Source: Taxillus chinensis
Lineage: Eukaryota; Streptophyta; Magnoliopsida; Santalales; Loranthaceae
NCBI GenBank assembly: GCA_023512835.1
Contig: CM042090.1
Coordinates: forward strand, 4,433,826-4,497,825
Direction: 5' to 3'
DNA: 64,000 bases
The notes under the pieces: model-generated
The model's database searches: none
Told to the model about the DNA's origin: nothing
Seen by the model: the letters and a program-made list of their open reading frames with translations, nothing else
Shown: positions 47,369-60,463 of the stretch, piece by piece
How positions within the stretch are numbered: position 1 is the stretch's first letter
Layout of the letters: each line of letters starts with the position of its first letter
Program-made: the position numbers and the translations under genes

Positions 47369-50300
47369 CAAATAATGTTGCATGTACGCAATGCAATACA
47401 CGATTAAATTCCCTACCCCGATTTATAATTTACCTATCGTCTCCAGTGAACATTCACACCAAGGTGATTGTAAGAAGTAATGAAAGTAACAGTTTTACCA
47501 ATATCCATTGTGGAGCGACTCTTTAATTTTTTTTAGCTGAAAAAAAGCAGTCCAACAAAACACGTAAACCTAACGGGTAATAAAAACAAGAGAATTAGGA
47601 ACAAAAAGAAGAATTATGCTACAGTTCGCCACAAAATAACGTAAACATTGTAGATATTGTCTGGTCACCTTATAAAGTAATAGTAACGAATACGTGAGGC
47701 CGTCTCGGACCAGAGAGAAAGGTCATCTGTATTCCATATTTCCGAGGTAAGGGCAACAATGGCAGGGGCTGGATGCATTGGCAGTGCCTCCGTGGCCTTC
47801 TTTAATGCATAAGTTACATTACGGATGACTAAAAATTGGGTCTCCAAATGTGAAACGTCTGACATCAATTTTTGTAATGCGCAGCTAGTGTGATAGGATA
47901 GGAACCAATACTTGGCCAATTGGCCCAAACCAGACCTGCTTTGGCCTTCATCCACTGGAGTGTCGAGACTGCTTTTTGCGGGGCAGAGAATGGAAGCCGC
48001 TACTATCTGCTCGAATCCCGATCACAGTTCTCTGTCAGTTAATTAAGGAGTGATAGGATTGCTGTTCACAATTCGTCTGAATTCTCTTCACCAATCTTTT
48101 CCTCGGCTTATCGTAGGGTATGTAATACATGGGCCAGAATCTTTTCTGTGGTATATAGCCACAACGAGCAATACAAATCATACAACCACATTCCTATGAG
48201 ATACACACACTTCGAATTCCACCCTGAAATTTACCTTGGGTACAAAATGTCCATTACAAAATAACTAAAACACAAAAAAGAACGCTTTACAAGAATTTAC
48301 TCAAAACAAATTCATGACAGTGGAGTGGAGCCATGCAATTTTATGCTACCGCAGATAATTATTATATTTGAAACAGATTTCATGAGATAAGTAAACGGTA
48401 ACGGTCAACTCCATTGATGCAATAATTCATTTTCAGTATGATCGTCGTCAGGTCTGTCGGTGGGTGGAGACAAATAAAGATTTACATACTACATTCAAGC
48501 CGGATTGAAATATGAATGAAGGAAAGACTACAATTTAGTTTTAAAAACATTATGATACTGATAATAGTTTCTCCGAAGGCGTCATGACGATAGACTTTTA
48601 ATCATAGCGTTTGAAAAAGCATTCGCTGCACATGATAAAACCAGGTTACCTTTAACCAATAGAAAATATACTAGGCATATAAGGCAATTAAATTTTGTTG
48701 CCACTTCTTGAATTAAGAACTTAAAGCGATGTGTACCTTTGGTAGGCGAGAGCCACCGAAACTGCTTTTCAATACAACGTGTTACATAAAACCAACTTCG
48801 AAGATTAAAGCGATGTTTGTACCAGTGAAAGATGAGAACCAAACCGCGATTCCGTATTGACATACTGCGTTTGAATATCACGTATTAAAACTAACCCAAC
48901 TTTGAAGATTATAGCGATGTGTACCTTTGGAAAGATGGGGTCCAACATAACTGAGATTCACTATTGCATGTTAAACTACCCAATTGTGATGTGTATCTTT
49001 CGATTCAATATTGCATGCTAAACTAACCAAATTGGGATAAAAAATAACTGAGATTTAATATTGCAAGTCAAACTAACCACACTGTGATTGATGTGTACCT
49101 TTAAAAGGGGAGAGCAAGCCGTCCGTATTAATCAAATATGTTGTGTGCGATTTAGCCTTGATCTGGTGGCGTAGTAATAACGCAGGAAAAAATTCAAGCA
49201 ACCCAAAACACACACACACACACCAGCACACTGCACACACCGAGGAAGGATCCCGGGCAAATCCCCGTGCGATCCCCCCTCAAAAGCAAAAAGACTGTAC
49301 TTTTATTATGGTTTTGTGACCTGCCATGCAAGCGCACCTGTCATGGCAAAGGCCGGATGATAACAAAGAGCAATCGAACAAAAGTCCCCCAACAACAAAG
49401 GGTTGCAGAGTTTCTATGCCTTACACCCAACACATCGCACATCGCCCCAACAAATCTACTACTCTCTGTTTATTGTTGCATCTGTCACGTAGCTGCAGCA
49501 CTCAACAACAACTTTACATCAACAGATTTTCTCCAAATCATTCTTGGTAAAAACATCTCAACGAAGGCATACACAAACATATATGCATACATAGCAACAA
49601 CATATCATGGAAGCGCACGTAGGGATCTCAAACGACGCCTTCTAATATGAAAATAGCAAACAAACCTAGAGATTCCTTCTACAACAATTAGATTAAGGAT
49701 GTAAGAAAAAGACAGAACCAGTATATTCATAGGAAGCAAAAGAAACAGACTACAAAATTGTAGTAATTAACGGGCCTACAAATTTTCGAACCTGCAAATT
49801 TTCGATCCATAGACAAACCTCGAAAAGATCAAGAAAGGATCTACAGTTGAGGAACAAAATATCATCAGATCAGGAGAGGTGGAGAGTGAATTGGGTTAGG
49901 TAGGTTCTTATAGATGCGATGGAGAGAATGGACGGTTGCGATTGAAGATCAAACGGAGGATCGATGGCTGATGTTTTTAAGGATGAGAGCGTCGGTTTAT
50001 GGTGTTTGTTTTCCTTTTCTGGTTGCGTAGCCAGACAGGAAATCAATAGTCAAAGTTTTTTTCCAAACAATAATTAATAGTACACCGTCACGTCCCCGGT
50101 GTTTATGGTCTGTCCTCACGCCACGCCAGCGAGTGCGTAGAAATAAGATTACGTTTTTATCCCCGAGAATTTCGTGGTGTATTCTAGAAACCGGGCATTG
50201 GCGGACCGTTTTAGAAACGTAAAATTTAGTTAAATAATAAACTTCGATAAATTTTAGTTAATTAGTTTTTATAAGGACCAAGTATGAGTATGTTTCTTGT

Positions 50301-50400
50301 GATATTTTAAGTAGATATTGTTGGATATATAAAATAAAAAAAAAATTTTTTATTTTAAGAATTCTCTAATAATTGTAAAAAATGATGTAATGGGTGCGGG
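47369..50400. other. Region without a confident gene
   Basis: The best candidate for coding sequence is an open minus-strand stretch at about 47665-48030 (SLDTPVDEGQSRSGLGQLAK.., ALKKATEALPMHPAP..). It has ordinary amino-acid composition, but I do not recognise it and see no clear start. The 48.6-49.1 kb part is a degenerate tandem repeat. The 49.2-50.05 kb part is less AT-rich and could be a transcribed leader or non-coding gene on the minus strand, but nothing proves it. Confidence 0.3.
48700..49115. repeat. Degenerate tandem repeat of about 80-100 bp
   Basis: The phrases GCGATGTGTACCTTTGG, AACTGAGATTCAATATTGCA and AAACTAACCAAxTTTGAAGATTA recur in the same order four to five times with indels. 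Unit length varies. The repeat is seen directly; its origin is unknown. Confidence 0.8.
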
Positions 50401-50405
50401 TTAAA

Positions 50406-50528
50406 GATGTAAAATGGCCCAAGCCCATGGGCTTGTGGGCTTGGAGCGGGTCGGGCAATCTTTGCTCGGGCCCATTTAAAACGCAAGTTAGGCCGGCTTG
50501 GGCGGGCCGGACTAACCCATTTTACATC
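50406..50528. mobile_element. Small MITE-like inverted-repeat element
   Basis: GATGTAAAATGG at 50406-50417 is mirrored by CCATTTTACATC at 50517-50528. The inside is rich in GGGCC/GGCTTGGGC words that also form inverted pairs. The length of 123 bp fits a short MITE or a foldback element. No target duplication could be confirmed. Confidence 0.5.
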
Positions 50529-50589
50529 CCTTGTCCGAGTTTTCCGACTATGTCAACTCATAGATAAGTAGAGTAACATATGGAATAAG

Positions 50590-52400
50590 ATCAAAGAGGT
50601 GGTTATGTCTATAGTGACTCAAAACAGCAGCAGAAGAAGGATGGAAAGACGGAATCTCGATCAAATGAAACAAAGGGTTCTGCTTACTTCAAATGATGGA
50701 CCAGCTGAATGATAAGAGTCCTCACAAGAAGAAGTGTTCAAAAAGAAGCACTTTAAGCACTTTTCTCCCTAGGTACACAAAATGGACTCTCTAAAGATAC
50801 CTCCACTGGAGAACCTGGTGGTAACACTTGGTGTAGGTAATGGTGAATGCCATGGGGAGTCCACTTGCGAGAAGTGCATCTTGATTTGTTAGTGGAACTA
50901 AAATTTTTCCAAAATTTTCTTTAACAAGCTTGAAGACTCCCTCTGCTCCCTTTCTATTTTGGCAAATCTAAGTCCACATACTCTCTAGTCGGCTCTACTA
51001 GTGAAGGAGGAACATGTCATAGTGGAGAAGAAACTAAATCATTGGCGGAACTTGAGTGTTATATGAGGAATGAAGGCTAGCTAACAACTCATCTCGTTGT
51101 AAGAGTAATATCACCATGTTCATAGCCCTGAATAACCTCTGAATGAGAAATCAAAAAAGTTCCAAACTAGCCCCGGAATGAACGCATCGAATCCAACTAA
51201 GAGTTCAAATAGGCATAAGCAAACCGAAAAGCGTCAATTGAAGCTTGAAAATCTTTCTTAGGTTGGAAATATGCCTCTGTAGAATCCACATGAAAGGATT
51301 GACGATGAGGTGTGGGCTTAGACTTAGGCAATGAGATGCCCATTTTACTAGTATAATCTCTTGCATGTAATCCCCACATTCAACAAGATCATAACTATCA
51401 ATCGAATTCTCTTAAAATAAGATGCTCGGGATAGGGCTGCCCAATTTGAACTCCAAAGTCATAGGGTGTTGGTATCTCATAATTTGACTTAAGTACCTAC
51501 CAAAACCCTTATGATCCAAATACTTCACCAGGTGAAGAAAATAACTCTGTGAATCCACATGCATATTTCGTTTCAGACAGACATATATTGCATGTGTTCC
51601 AACGAAATCCATCATTTCCTTTTCTTTGGGATAGCAAGCATTTACCAATTAAAATAATAAGAAAACTATAATATCCCCGAAAACTAGTTTTTATATACTT
51701 GCCTTCTCTTACCACCAACTTTCCCAACATAGTGCAATAAACGCAGCCAAACTATGCACACCTTTTCAGGGAAAGCATCACGCACCAAAGGTAAATTAAA
51801 TACCCGTTGAATTATAAACAGAAACCCGAACCTCTTATCCATATACATTTCCCATAATAGTAGCCTCATCTTCATCATGAATTACCTCTTGTTTTATAAA
51901 ACAAACAATTTCATTGATAAGCAGAGGGCAAGGGTTTGTTACTAACCTTTGAAGTCTAGTATGTTGAATCCGATCAATCACGCTTGACTCCAAGGGAACC
52001 TTGTGCGTCGAATATTGACCATCAAGAACATGCCCAAAAAAACATCATCATCAACTATAGGATCAAGATGGCGTGTGCTTTTTTTCAAACTTTTTCATCC
52101 CTAGGAAAGAGAGGACGGCTAGAGACAAAACACAAATACACTTTGCAAACCCTATAACAACTACACCATTGGAGAGGAAAGGAATGAGCAAAGTTTCATT
52201 TGCAAACCTTATAACAACACGCAAATGCACTTAGAACCCTAAAACCATTCGTACGGGTTGGAGAAGTATTGGCGGCTGTAAAACATTATAGCTAGGTTTA
52301 AGTGATTTGGGGTATAAAGCATGAGCTGGACAGACATATATATATGTCAAATGTCATAAAAGGCCCAAAAATAAGAACATTGGACTTTAGTGTCGAAATA
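50590..52400 (-). pseudogene. Region between pol and 3' LTR of the Athila-like element
   Basis: Open minus-strand pieces at 51878-51684, 51648-51412 and 51379-51197 form a plausible degraded frame. In Athila elements this position often holds an env-like ORF of unknown role, but I see no clear signal peptide or membrane segments here. It could be that ORF, or a duplicated ORF1/gag-like region. Function unassigned. Confidence 0.35.
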
Positions 52401-53029
52401 CGGTGTACTGCTGGTGCTTTCCAACCATGTAGATAATTACACATCTCCACCGGCTAATCGACGCTCATTTACCCCCATTTGGATGTGCACGGTTGGTAAA
52501 TGCCAACCATGTAGCTATTTTACACCTATAATGGAGCATTAAGACTCATTCTTGAAGAACAGAAAAGAGAATAAAAATAAACAATACTAAGAAAACATGG
52601 GATACCTCCCATGAAGCCGCTTCTTTAGGGTCATTAGCTAACCATCTCATTTTATTATGAATCAATCAACACAAGGTGTTCCACCACCTTGATTTTAAGA
52701 TTTCATAAGTAAGGCTTTACTTGCCGACTATTCACTTTGAATGTGTCCCCATTTCGGTTTCAACTCTAGAGCACCATATGGATAAACCTAAGTCACTTTG
52801 TACTTGGTCTAACCCATTTAGATCTTAACTTACCAAGGAATAACTTCAACCGTGAATTGAATGATAAACTAGTTGTCCGGTCGAACATGTGTTGGAGAAA
52901 TTTTCCTTTCATGCAATCGCTAGCTTTTCTTTTGTATAATTTGAGTTTTTCATAAGAATTCATCCTAGATTCAACAAGTTAGTTCAATTAGAGTAAACGA
53001 AGTTCAGATTAGCCTTAGGATCAAGATTG

Positions 53030-53720
53030 AACTTTCACATACCCAATAAGATTTGTGTTTAGTTTTACTAGAAGATGACATGCCTTACCGTACACCAATC
53101 GATAGGGTGACATTCCAATAGGTGTCTTAAATGTCAGTTCTATAAGCCCGAAGTGCTTCATCCCATTTATTAGACCAATCCTTTCAGATTTCCTTCCAAC
53201 GTCTTCTCTAAAATTTGTTTAATCTCTTTACAGAGACTTCTCTTGCCCATTAGCTGGGGATGATAAGCTAGGGCTCTTCTATGTCGACACCATACTTCTA
53301 TAATAATTGGGCAAATAGTTGATTACGTAAACGGCTTCCTCATCACCATAATAACACGTGGAGTTCCAAATCGAGTAAAAATATTTCTTCTAAGAAACTT
53401 AACAACCACCCGTGCATCATTTGTTCCCGCGTACAACTTCTACCCATTTAGACAAACGATCAACGCGCCAAAAGTATATAGGAAAACTCCATTAAATGAG
53501 GGAAATGGTCCCATAAAATCAATCCCTCATAAATCAAACATCTCAACAAAGAAATAATAACTTGCCTGAGGCATTTCTTGTCACTTACTAATTCCTTCCA
53601 TTCTTTGGCATCGATCACAAACTTTTACAAACTCAAAAGTGTCTTTGAACATTGTTGGCCAATAAAAGCCACTTTAGTAATACTTTAAACACCATTTTTT
53701 GTACTCCAAAGTGTCCTACA
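53030..53720 (-). pseudogene. Integrase remnant of the Athila-like element
   Basis: Reverse-strand text at 53050-53170 reads in pieces as GMKHFGLIELTFKTPIGMSP and YRLVYGKACHL, the C-terminal end of the Athila-type integrase core. At about 53270-53340 is a broken version of the YGV..AYHPQTNGQ block. Several stops interrupt it. Confidence 0.7.
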
Positions 53721-54129
53721 TAATCCGATGAACTGCATAATGGTGTATAATAATTGCTACTTCATCTTTGGGCACACATACCGAATTTTTTGATCAAGAC
53801 ACTGTTTATGAGATATGGATCATCCCAAATATACTTACGGATTTCGATCAAAAAAAATTTCTTCTTTTTTGAGATGTGAAAAGTCTTACGGACATAGGAA
53901 CATGCCAAATAATTTTGTATTAAGAAATCATGGCAACTGACTTTATAAGATAATATGTAATTACTCAGAAAAAGACTCTAAAATATCTTATTTATCTTTC
54001 AATCGCTTCTCCTTATTCAAGCCTTGATAAATGATCACTTATGGTATTTGATGTCTCTTTTGTATCCCCCATCTTTATATCAAATTTCAAAGTAATACCC
54101 AACGAATCAACCTAGATTTTGGATCCTTC

Positions 54130-54440
54130 TTAACCTAATAAATAACGAATAAGAACATGATCTCAGGTAAACAATTACTACGTCCCCAATAACTATGGTT
54201 CGACTTATCACAAGCATAAACCATCGCTTAACAATTCCTTCTCTCTAGTTGTATAATTTGGCTGAGTCGCCCTAAGAGTTTTACTAGCATAATAGGTTGC
54301 CCTAAAACTCTTCTTTTCTCTCGACTTTAGAATCGCTTCCAACAAAGATGGGGCTACTAACCGTCACACATCAACTCAAAAGGGTGAGTCCACCTAGGAG
54401 CAACAATCACCGTTGTTGAAACTAACTTTACTTTCAAAAC
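54130..54440 (-). pseudogene. RNase H remnant of the Athila-like element
   Basis: Pieces of the gypsy RNase H domain are legible on the minus strand: HPFELMCDG (the first catalytic Asp context), ATYYASKTLR, NYTTREKELL and a final DHVLIRYLL. Stops lie between them. Confidence 0.75.
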
Positions 54441-54599
54441 TTCAAATGCATTCAAACAAGCTTCGCAAACCTAAACGAGTATTTTCTCCACCGGACAACA
54501 CGAGGCTTCGCAACCTTGGAAAAGTCTTTAATAAACCCGTATTAAAACCCGCACGGGCTAGAAAACTTTTGACTCCTTTTACACTTGTTTGGTAGAGGT

Positions 54600-55040
54600 A
54601 AAATTGAATAATCGATATCTTCGCTCTATCAACCTCCAAACTTGTTTGAGATACTTTGGCGGTCGAGCATAATACCCTCTCAACCATAAAATGGCATTTC
54701 TCCCAATTCAAAACTAGATCTTTTCCTCACAACACAAGATCGCCTCTAGATTTTCCAAACAACACTCAAAGGACGACCCAAATACAGTAAAATCATCCAT
54801 GAAGACTTCCATAATTTCTTCAACCAGGCCTTAAAAATCACCATCAACATCTTTAAAAAGTGCCGGAGTATCGTAGACCAAAAGGCATCCGTCGAAAGCA
54901 AACGTACCAAAAAGGCACGTAAACGTAATTTTCTCCCCGATCTCCGGAGCAATAAAGAATTGGGTTGTACACGTAATGACCATCAAGAAGCATAATAAAT
55001 AATAACCAGCTAATCTCAAGTATCCGGGTCAATAAAAGGC
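54600..55040 (-). pseudogene. Reverse transcriptase remnant of the Athila-like element
   Basis: In order on the minus strand: a LDGHYVYNPI segment, APEIGEKITFTCLFGTFAF (ORF 55019-54831), RRMPFGL-like text, and later NWEKCHFMVERV..EVDRAKISII (ORF 54711-54442). These are conserved RT blocks. The YxDD catalytic block is disrupted in the frames I could read. Confidence 0.75.
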
Positions 55041-56999
55041 AAGGGGAAATGATCCTTGTGAGTGGCCTTGTTAAGTTTTCTCGTAATCAATACAGCATCG
55101 CGATCCGGGGCCAAACCGAGTAGTATCAACTCATTCTTCTCATTCCAACCACGTTATTCCGCCTTGTTAGGTACAACCTGGACTAAACTAACCCAATTAC
55201 TATCCGAAATAAAGATAAACGACTCTAGCTTTCCGCCATTTCAAGATTTCCTTTTTTACAACTTCTTCATGGCAGTGGTTAGGGCCGTCGCTGCCTCACC
55301 ACATCAAGGTGTATAATTCTTCCATAAGAATTTTGTGCGTGCAAGTTGTCGGACTTATTCCTTTAATATCATCAATTGTCCATGTTAAAGCCTTTTTAGC
55401 TTTTGCAATACGGTAAGAACTGATTACTCTCCTCATTAGAAAGACATGCCACAACAATCACAGATACCTACTTGAAGAGTCCAAATTCATATTTCAAGTG
55501 TTCCTAACTCCTTCAACTTAGGTACCTCCTCATCGCTTTTTGTCGTTTAAGTTCAATGAAAGACTCATTTTCTTTCCTGACTAGTCTCAACATAATCCAC
55601 CAAACAATGCTAAGTTCAAGTCACTCGACATAATGTTTTCCCAAAATAAGCATCAACCAAAGTCGCTATATCATCAATCTAATAACAACTCGAATATTCC
55701 TCGGGAATTTCATGGCGTTGCGCATATTAAAAACAATAAATTTTCCTCATTACTACGAGTTAACTCCCCCCGAGCTAACATCAATCAACACACGAATTGT
55801 GCAGTTAGAACGGTCTTTCGAGATCAACCGGACTCCTCGATCTTCTTCCATTTCCAACACGACAAAATCTACCGAAAAATAAATTGGTTAACTTTTACTA
55901 ACACATCTTCACTACCCCTCCGTTTCCTGGGGCCGATCTATTAAGAACCAAGTGACGTTGGTCGGTTTCCATTCCTATCAACCCTAACTTCTGATGATGG
56001 ACACGACATTAAGGTCGAGACTCGGCCCGGTATCACAAAGAGCTTGCTCAAACTCGACCCTCCAACGATACAAAGTAAAGCGAAACTACCGGGTCCTCAG
56101 AATCTTGGTGGGGTCATTAACCACTACACTAATCTCATTTGTTGGGAGCTACAATTTCATAATCTTCATACCTTCATTTCTGGACACTAGCTCTTTCAAA
56201 AATTTGAGATAATTTGGCATTTCAGGCTAATGCCTCATTAAAGGTATGTTCACTCCAACTTTTAAAGATTTCTAAAATTTCGTAAATTGAGCATCCAATT
56301 TTGCTTATTTAACCTTTGAGGATAAGGAAGAGGAGGCCAAGGTTAGTGGTCTCCTACCACTTTCGTGTAAAGTCGATTTACTTCTTAGCTTTCTTCACTC
56401 ACTGTCTCGCGTTCTTCCATCTCCGCTTCCCTTTGCATTCTCGTTCTCCTCTATATCACTAAGACACCAAGATAGGGGTTTGAACCATTGGTTCCTCTAA
56501 GTGTTAACCACTTAACATTATAAAGCTTACAATGTTCCTTTGGATTTGTTCGTATTGGTCGAAAGGAACCAGATTGCAAGATTTAAAGCTTTGACTAACC
56601 GGCCGATTTGTTGCTCCATATTCTTCATACATCCATACTTTGGATAAGAGAGGGTAAGTGTATCCATCTTAACCCCGCTCGACTTATTCGCTCATTCAAT
56701 TGTTAGGCAAATCGAGAAAAGAAATCTCTATTTCATCATCTTTCTTTGTCTTTATTCCTTAGCTCCGTGGCACCCGCTATCTAAGAGTACTAAATTGTCG
56801 AGCTCATTGGGTTTAAACAATGTTGATTCTCGTAAGATAAATTGTTATTAATTTTCTACCCCGAGGGAACATACTTTAGGAATTTGGCTTCTAGAAATTT
56901 TGAACCGATTTTGGTTTTGTTGGGTTTCGGTTTGGTAAAAATCTCTATTACCAACATACTTAGGATCCTCGCATCACCGAGCCTAACAAATTGTCACTT

Positions 57000-57600
57000 G
57001 CATTAGAGCTCACCCGACTCCTATCAAGTTTTATTGCTAACGTAGCAACACGTTGTATCAAAGCCTCCACTTGAGCCGACAAGTCGCTATTTTAGTCACT
57101 ATTACTCACTACCGCCACATTCTCCGCTTATAAGAATTATCTCCTCATTCGACCAATAACATTTGGACATAGCCATCTTTTTCTAATAACTCCATTACAA
57201 AAGAATGGTTCCAACAACATAAATGAACCTATAACGACAAAGATCAACCATATCACGAACATGGCGCGAACCCCAAGAAAATGATTCCACCCAAGCCACT
57301 CAAAGTCTTCCGTGTTGGACATCTCCTCACTAAACCTTAAAACGCTCCCATGCCTCATATAACGACCCGCATCCTTTTGTTAAAACGACCAATTTCGCCG
57401 TAAGTCGGATCACACTCTCAAGGGGAAAGAACTTAGCCGGGAAACTTTTTGCCATCTAATCCCAAGTAAGAATGTTATTAATAAGGAGATCAAACTAACC
57501 CAATGCCTTATCCCGAAGAGAAAATGGGAACACTCGAGTTTAATTGCACGTTAAAAACTCTATTCATCTTAGTTGTTCTACGGATTAGGTGTAAAACCTC
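57000..57600 (-). pseudogene. Gag remnant of the Athila-like element
   Basis: The phrase LYEAWERFK followed by stops is legible at about 57330-57370 on the minus strand. It is part of the widely conserved gypsy gag block. Neighbouring text is too degraded to extend the call. Confidence 0.6.
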
Positions 57601-58223
57601 ATGAAACGATTATGAGGATATTCAAGAGTCGATCCTCTAAAAGCATCTGACTTACCATCTATGCAATGATGGTTTTATTTCAAAGTTAGCTTTAACCGAA
57701 ATATCCCTAATAACCGAACGATTATTTGAGTGCACCGACCTTAAAAAATCTATCAAGGTCCTCAGTCAAGGAACACCACCTTTAGCTTGGTGCCCAAAAT
57801 TCGGGGTATGAATAAGATGATCATATGCTATTATGATATTCTCACAAAGGTCTTCTAATCTTATTGAGCGCTTGCTCGGGCTTTAAAGTGAAAAGGATTG
57901 TTCTACCTTTTCCTTGTCTCGTTGGCTCATCAAGCCAAGCAAGGTTCTCTCAATCTCCGGATCAAATGGAGTCAATCGTTTACTACATGATCAGTATATA
58001 AACAAGACTATCATTTTAGCAAAAACTTCACCAACCCCTCGCATACTCATGCAATTACAACAACAACAAAAATACCCGATAACTCCGCACAACCAAATGT
58101 TAACAAAATCGAAAAAAATCAAAATACTTCACAATAACATCAAATAAATAAAATTCAAGTCACAACCTTTCCTCTTAAACTCAATGTTATTTAATAATTT
58201 TTAACATCGTTAACAACAAAACT

Positions 58224-58242
58224 CCTCGACAACGGCACTAAT
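58224..58242 (-). other. Primer-binding site (tRNA-Asp type) of the Athila-like element
   Basis: On the minus strand TAGTGCCGTTGTCGAGGAG follows the LTR end after about six bases. The canonical Athila site is TGGCGCCGTTGTCGGGGA; this copy differs at a few positions. Confidence 0.7.
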
Positions 58243-58247
58243 TTGGA

Positions 58248-59454
58248 TGTCCGAGCTTTTCGACTATGTTATCTCATAGTAAGTTGAGTAATTTAAGACT
58301 CGATGAATTAACTTCAGGGAATTTCTATTAAATGGTATCAAATAGATAAACACCAAGCATACAAGTGCCATTATGCTTAAAATGATTTAGTCTCAAGAAT
58401 TCTTAATTAATAAGAACTAATTTGTTTTTGGAATTTATGTTTTTCAATTTAAATCAAAACCGATAAAAGAATTCAAAAGAATGGAGGTTCCTAGGGAAGA
58501 ATTTCACCTCCTGCATTATATCAATTTCGATATATCGTCTCACATTCTATCTCTTAATTTTAAAGGATATTATTAATACCCATTTCCTTACATTTGGTAT
58601 ATTACAAGAAATTTGAAGATTCCCAAAACCACTATCTACGAGAACCGGATAATCAAAGTGTATCAATCCTTCAATTGTCTAAACACTTGGTCCGCTAACC
58701 AATCGAATCAAATAATTTTATTTTCCACCGCAAACTAAGTGGCTAAGATAATCAGTTCATGTATTTAATCATATAAGATTACATTTCGAGATTAATTTAA
58801 ATATAGAATTGTTCCAATCTCATAACCATGTCAAAATCATCATACAACACAAGGGGGGCTATATTGCTCCCCAAGAAAAGAGATTACCCTTAATCATGTT
58901 CAAAGCCATCAACCGAAAATGTAAAAAAACATTCTTGTACGAAATACAAAATCGAGATGGAGAAATCTTCAAGCCCCTCCTAGAATTAAGACTCCAAAAT
59001 CACAATTGTTTCCTCCTCCGATCCTTGTCTTTTAAAGTGTGTCCCCTCTCTCAAACCCTACTCCGCCTTTTGTTTTTCTCTCCGGAAATTAACAAAGCGG
59101 CTCTTCTGATCAGCACGGGCTCAATTGCTTTACTGGCCCAACAATTAAATCCTTATATAGAAGCCCAAGGTTATAGGGAACTAGGTCGCCTATACCCCTA
59201 TTCTCCATGGCCCATCCTACATAAAACATGCAAAGAAACTTAAAAAAAAACCAAAAACACACTTTGCCCAAAAAGAAAATGAAATACCAAAGTAGGTAAA
59301 GACAAGCAACAAGTAGTCACAAAAAGATAGCAAATATGTCTAAAACAGGAAACATATACCATAAAGGTCTATATAAAATTCACTTATCACCCTAGTGCGG
59401 GTTAATAAGCGGCACAAGTGCGACATCCAAGCTTGTCGCCTATCGATGCCACCA
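58248..59454 (-). repeat. 5' LTR of the Athila-like element
   Basis: On the minus strand it ends ..CGGACA at 58248, directly before the primer site. It probably begins TGGTGGCATCGATAGGCGAC at 59454. Length is about 1.2 kb. The start is a guess based on the TG..CA rule and the change in sequence character. Confidence 0.55.
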
Positions 59455-60460
59455 AATATGGTAATATGTGCCTATCAGGTATTATTATTTTTATAATTTA
59501 ATGATTAGTTTAATGGTATGATGGTTAATTTAATTATTTAATTCTTTTCAATTTTATCTATTATCGATCAGAGTTATTCTTTCTAGAAGATGTGATTATT
59601 TATAGAATTACAAAAGATATTAAATAATATGTTAAAATTAAATGTTTCCTATCTCTCTCTAAATTTCATACTTCCTCTTATCCTAAAATTTTATCGTATC
59701 GTGGTATTAAAGTCGATTTCATGGAAACAAATGCCAAATTCGATAATGAAGTTTATTTAAATATTAATTTGTCTAAATCCAAAATCAAGTTAAATTCATG
59801 TTTTCTTACAAACCATACTCACCAAATACGAACCATAAAACCTTTCATAATTAGGCTTCAAGAGGGAACTTAATGTCAATCCTTGTGTTTTCGAGAAAAC
59901 TCTCATAACTCCTTTTCTAGTCCAAACATCATATACCTATCGCAAACCACGAACCTCATTTTCCCATTGTCGATCCTTTCGTTAGACCCTATTTTTTCCA
60001 AGCCGGATACATTTTATCAAATTCAATTTTCTTTCTTGTCGCTTCGGTTTGTTAAATTTCGTAGCATGATGAGCCGTCGTAAATGCCCGATTTCAAGACA
60101 TTATTCAAGAAAAGCTTCCAAATGCCAGAGAATTAGTCCCGAGCGATGTAAAAACCAATTTGAGGATCAACGCACTCGACCGAGCACAATCGAGGTCAAA
60201 CGAAGAAGATAACAAAAAGTAGCTCGGCCGGCCATCGGGGGTCAAAAGGTAACTCATCTTTCACACGGAGTCCGGATCTGGTCACGAACCTCATAATCTC
60301 ATCCTACTCATCGCTCGGGAATTTTAACATATATATTGGATATATTCGTTTCGGTTTTTCGACAAAAAATTAAAAATAAATATGTTTTCACGTAATAAAT
60401 GATCTCGCATGTGCCTGTCGTAAAAAATGAGCTCGTTTTCAACTAAAATTAACACGGGGT
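59455..60460. other. Intergenic or older element sequence
   Basis: AT-rich to 59830, then more mixed. One open plus-strand stretch (59883-60212) has no recognisable domain. No feature supported. Confidence 0.4.
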
Positions 60461-60463
60461 CAT

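Larger units (their letters stand above)
50532..59454 (-). mobile_element. Athila-like Ty3/gypsy element, heavily mutated (minus strand)
   Basis: A 5' LTR (58248 to about 59454), a tRNA-Asp-type primer site and then gag, RT, RNase H and integrase remnants run leftward. Next comes about 2 kb of non-pol sequence, then a stub of the 3' LTR at 50532. The stub TGTCCGAGTTTTCCGACTAT matches the LTR end at 58248 (TGTCCGAGCTTTTCGACTAT) for only about 45 bp, so most of the 3' LTR is gone. Almost every domain carries stops and frameshifts. The assignment to the Athila lineage rests on the primer site and on the integrase end SPYRLVYGKACH. Confidence 0.8.

Noticed and set aside
49267..49650. 127-aa plus-strand open frame
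   Set aside because: No domain, no supporting splice or start context, and unusual composition; I could not support it as a gene.
59883..60212. 109-aa plus-strand open frame
   Set aside because: No recognisable motif, and it lies between two transposon-derived blocks; treated as chance.
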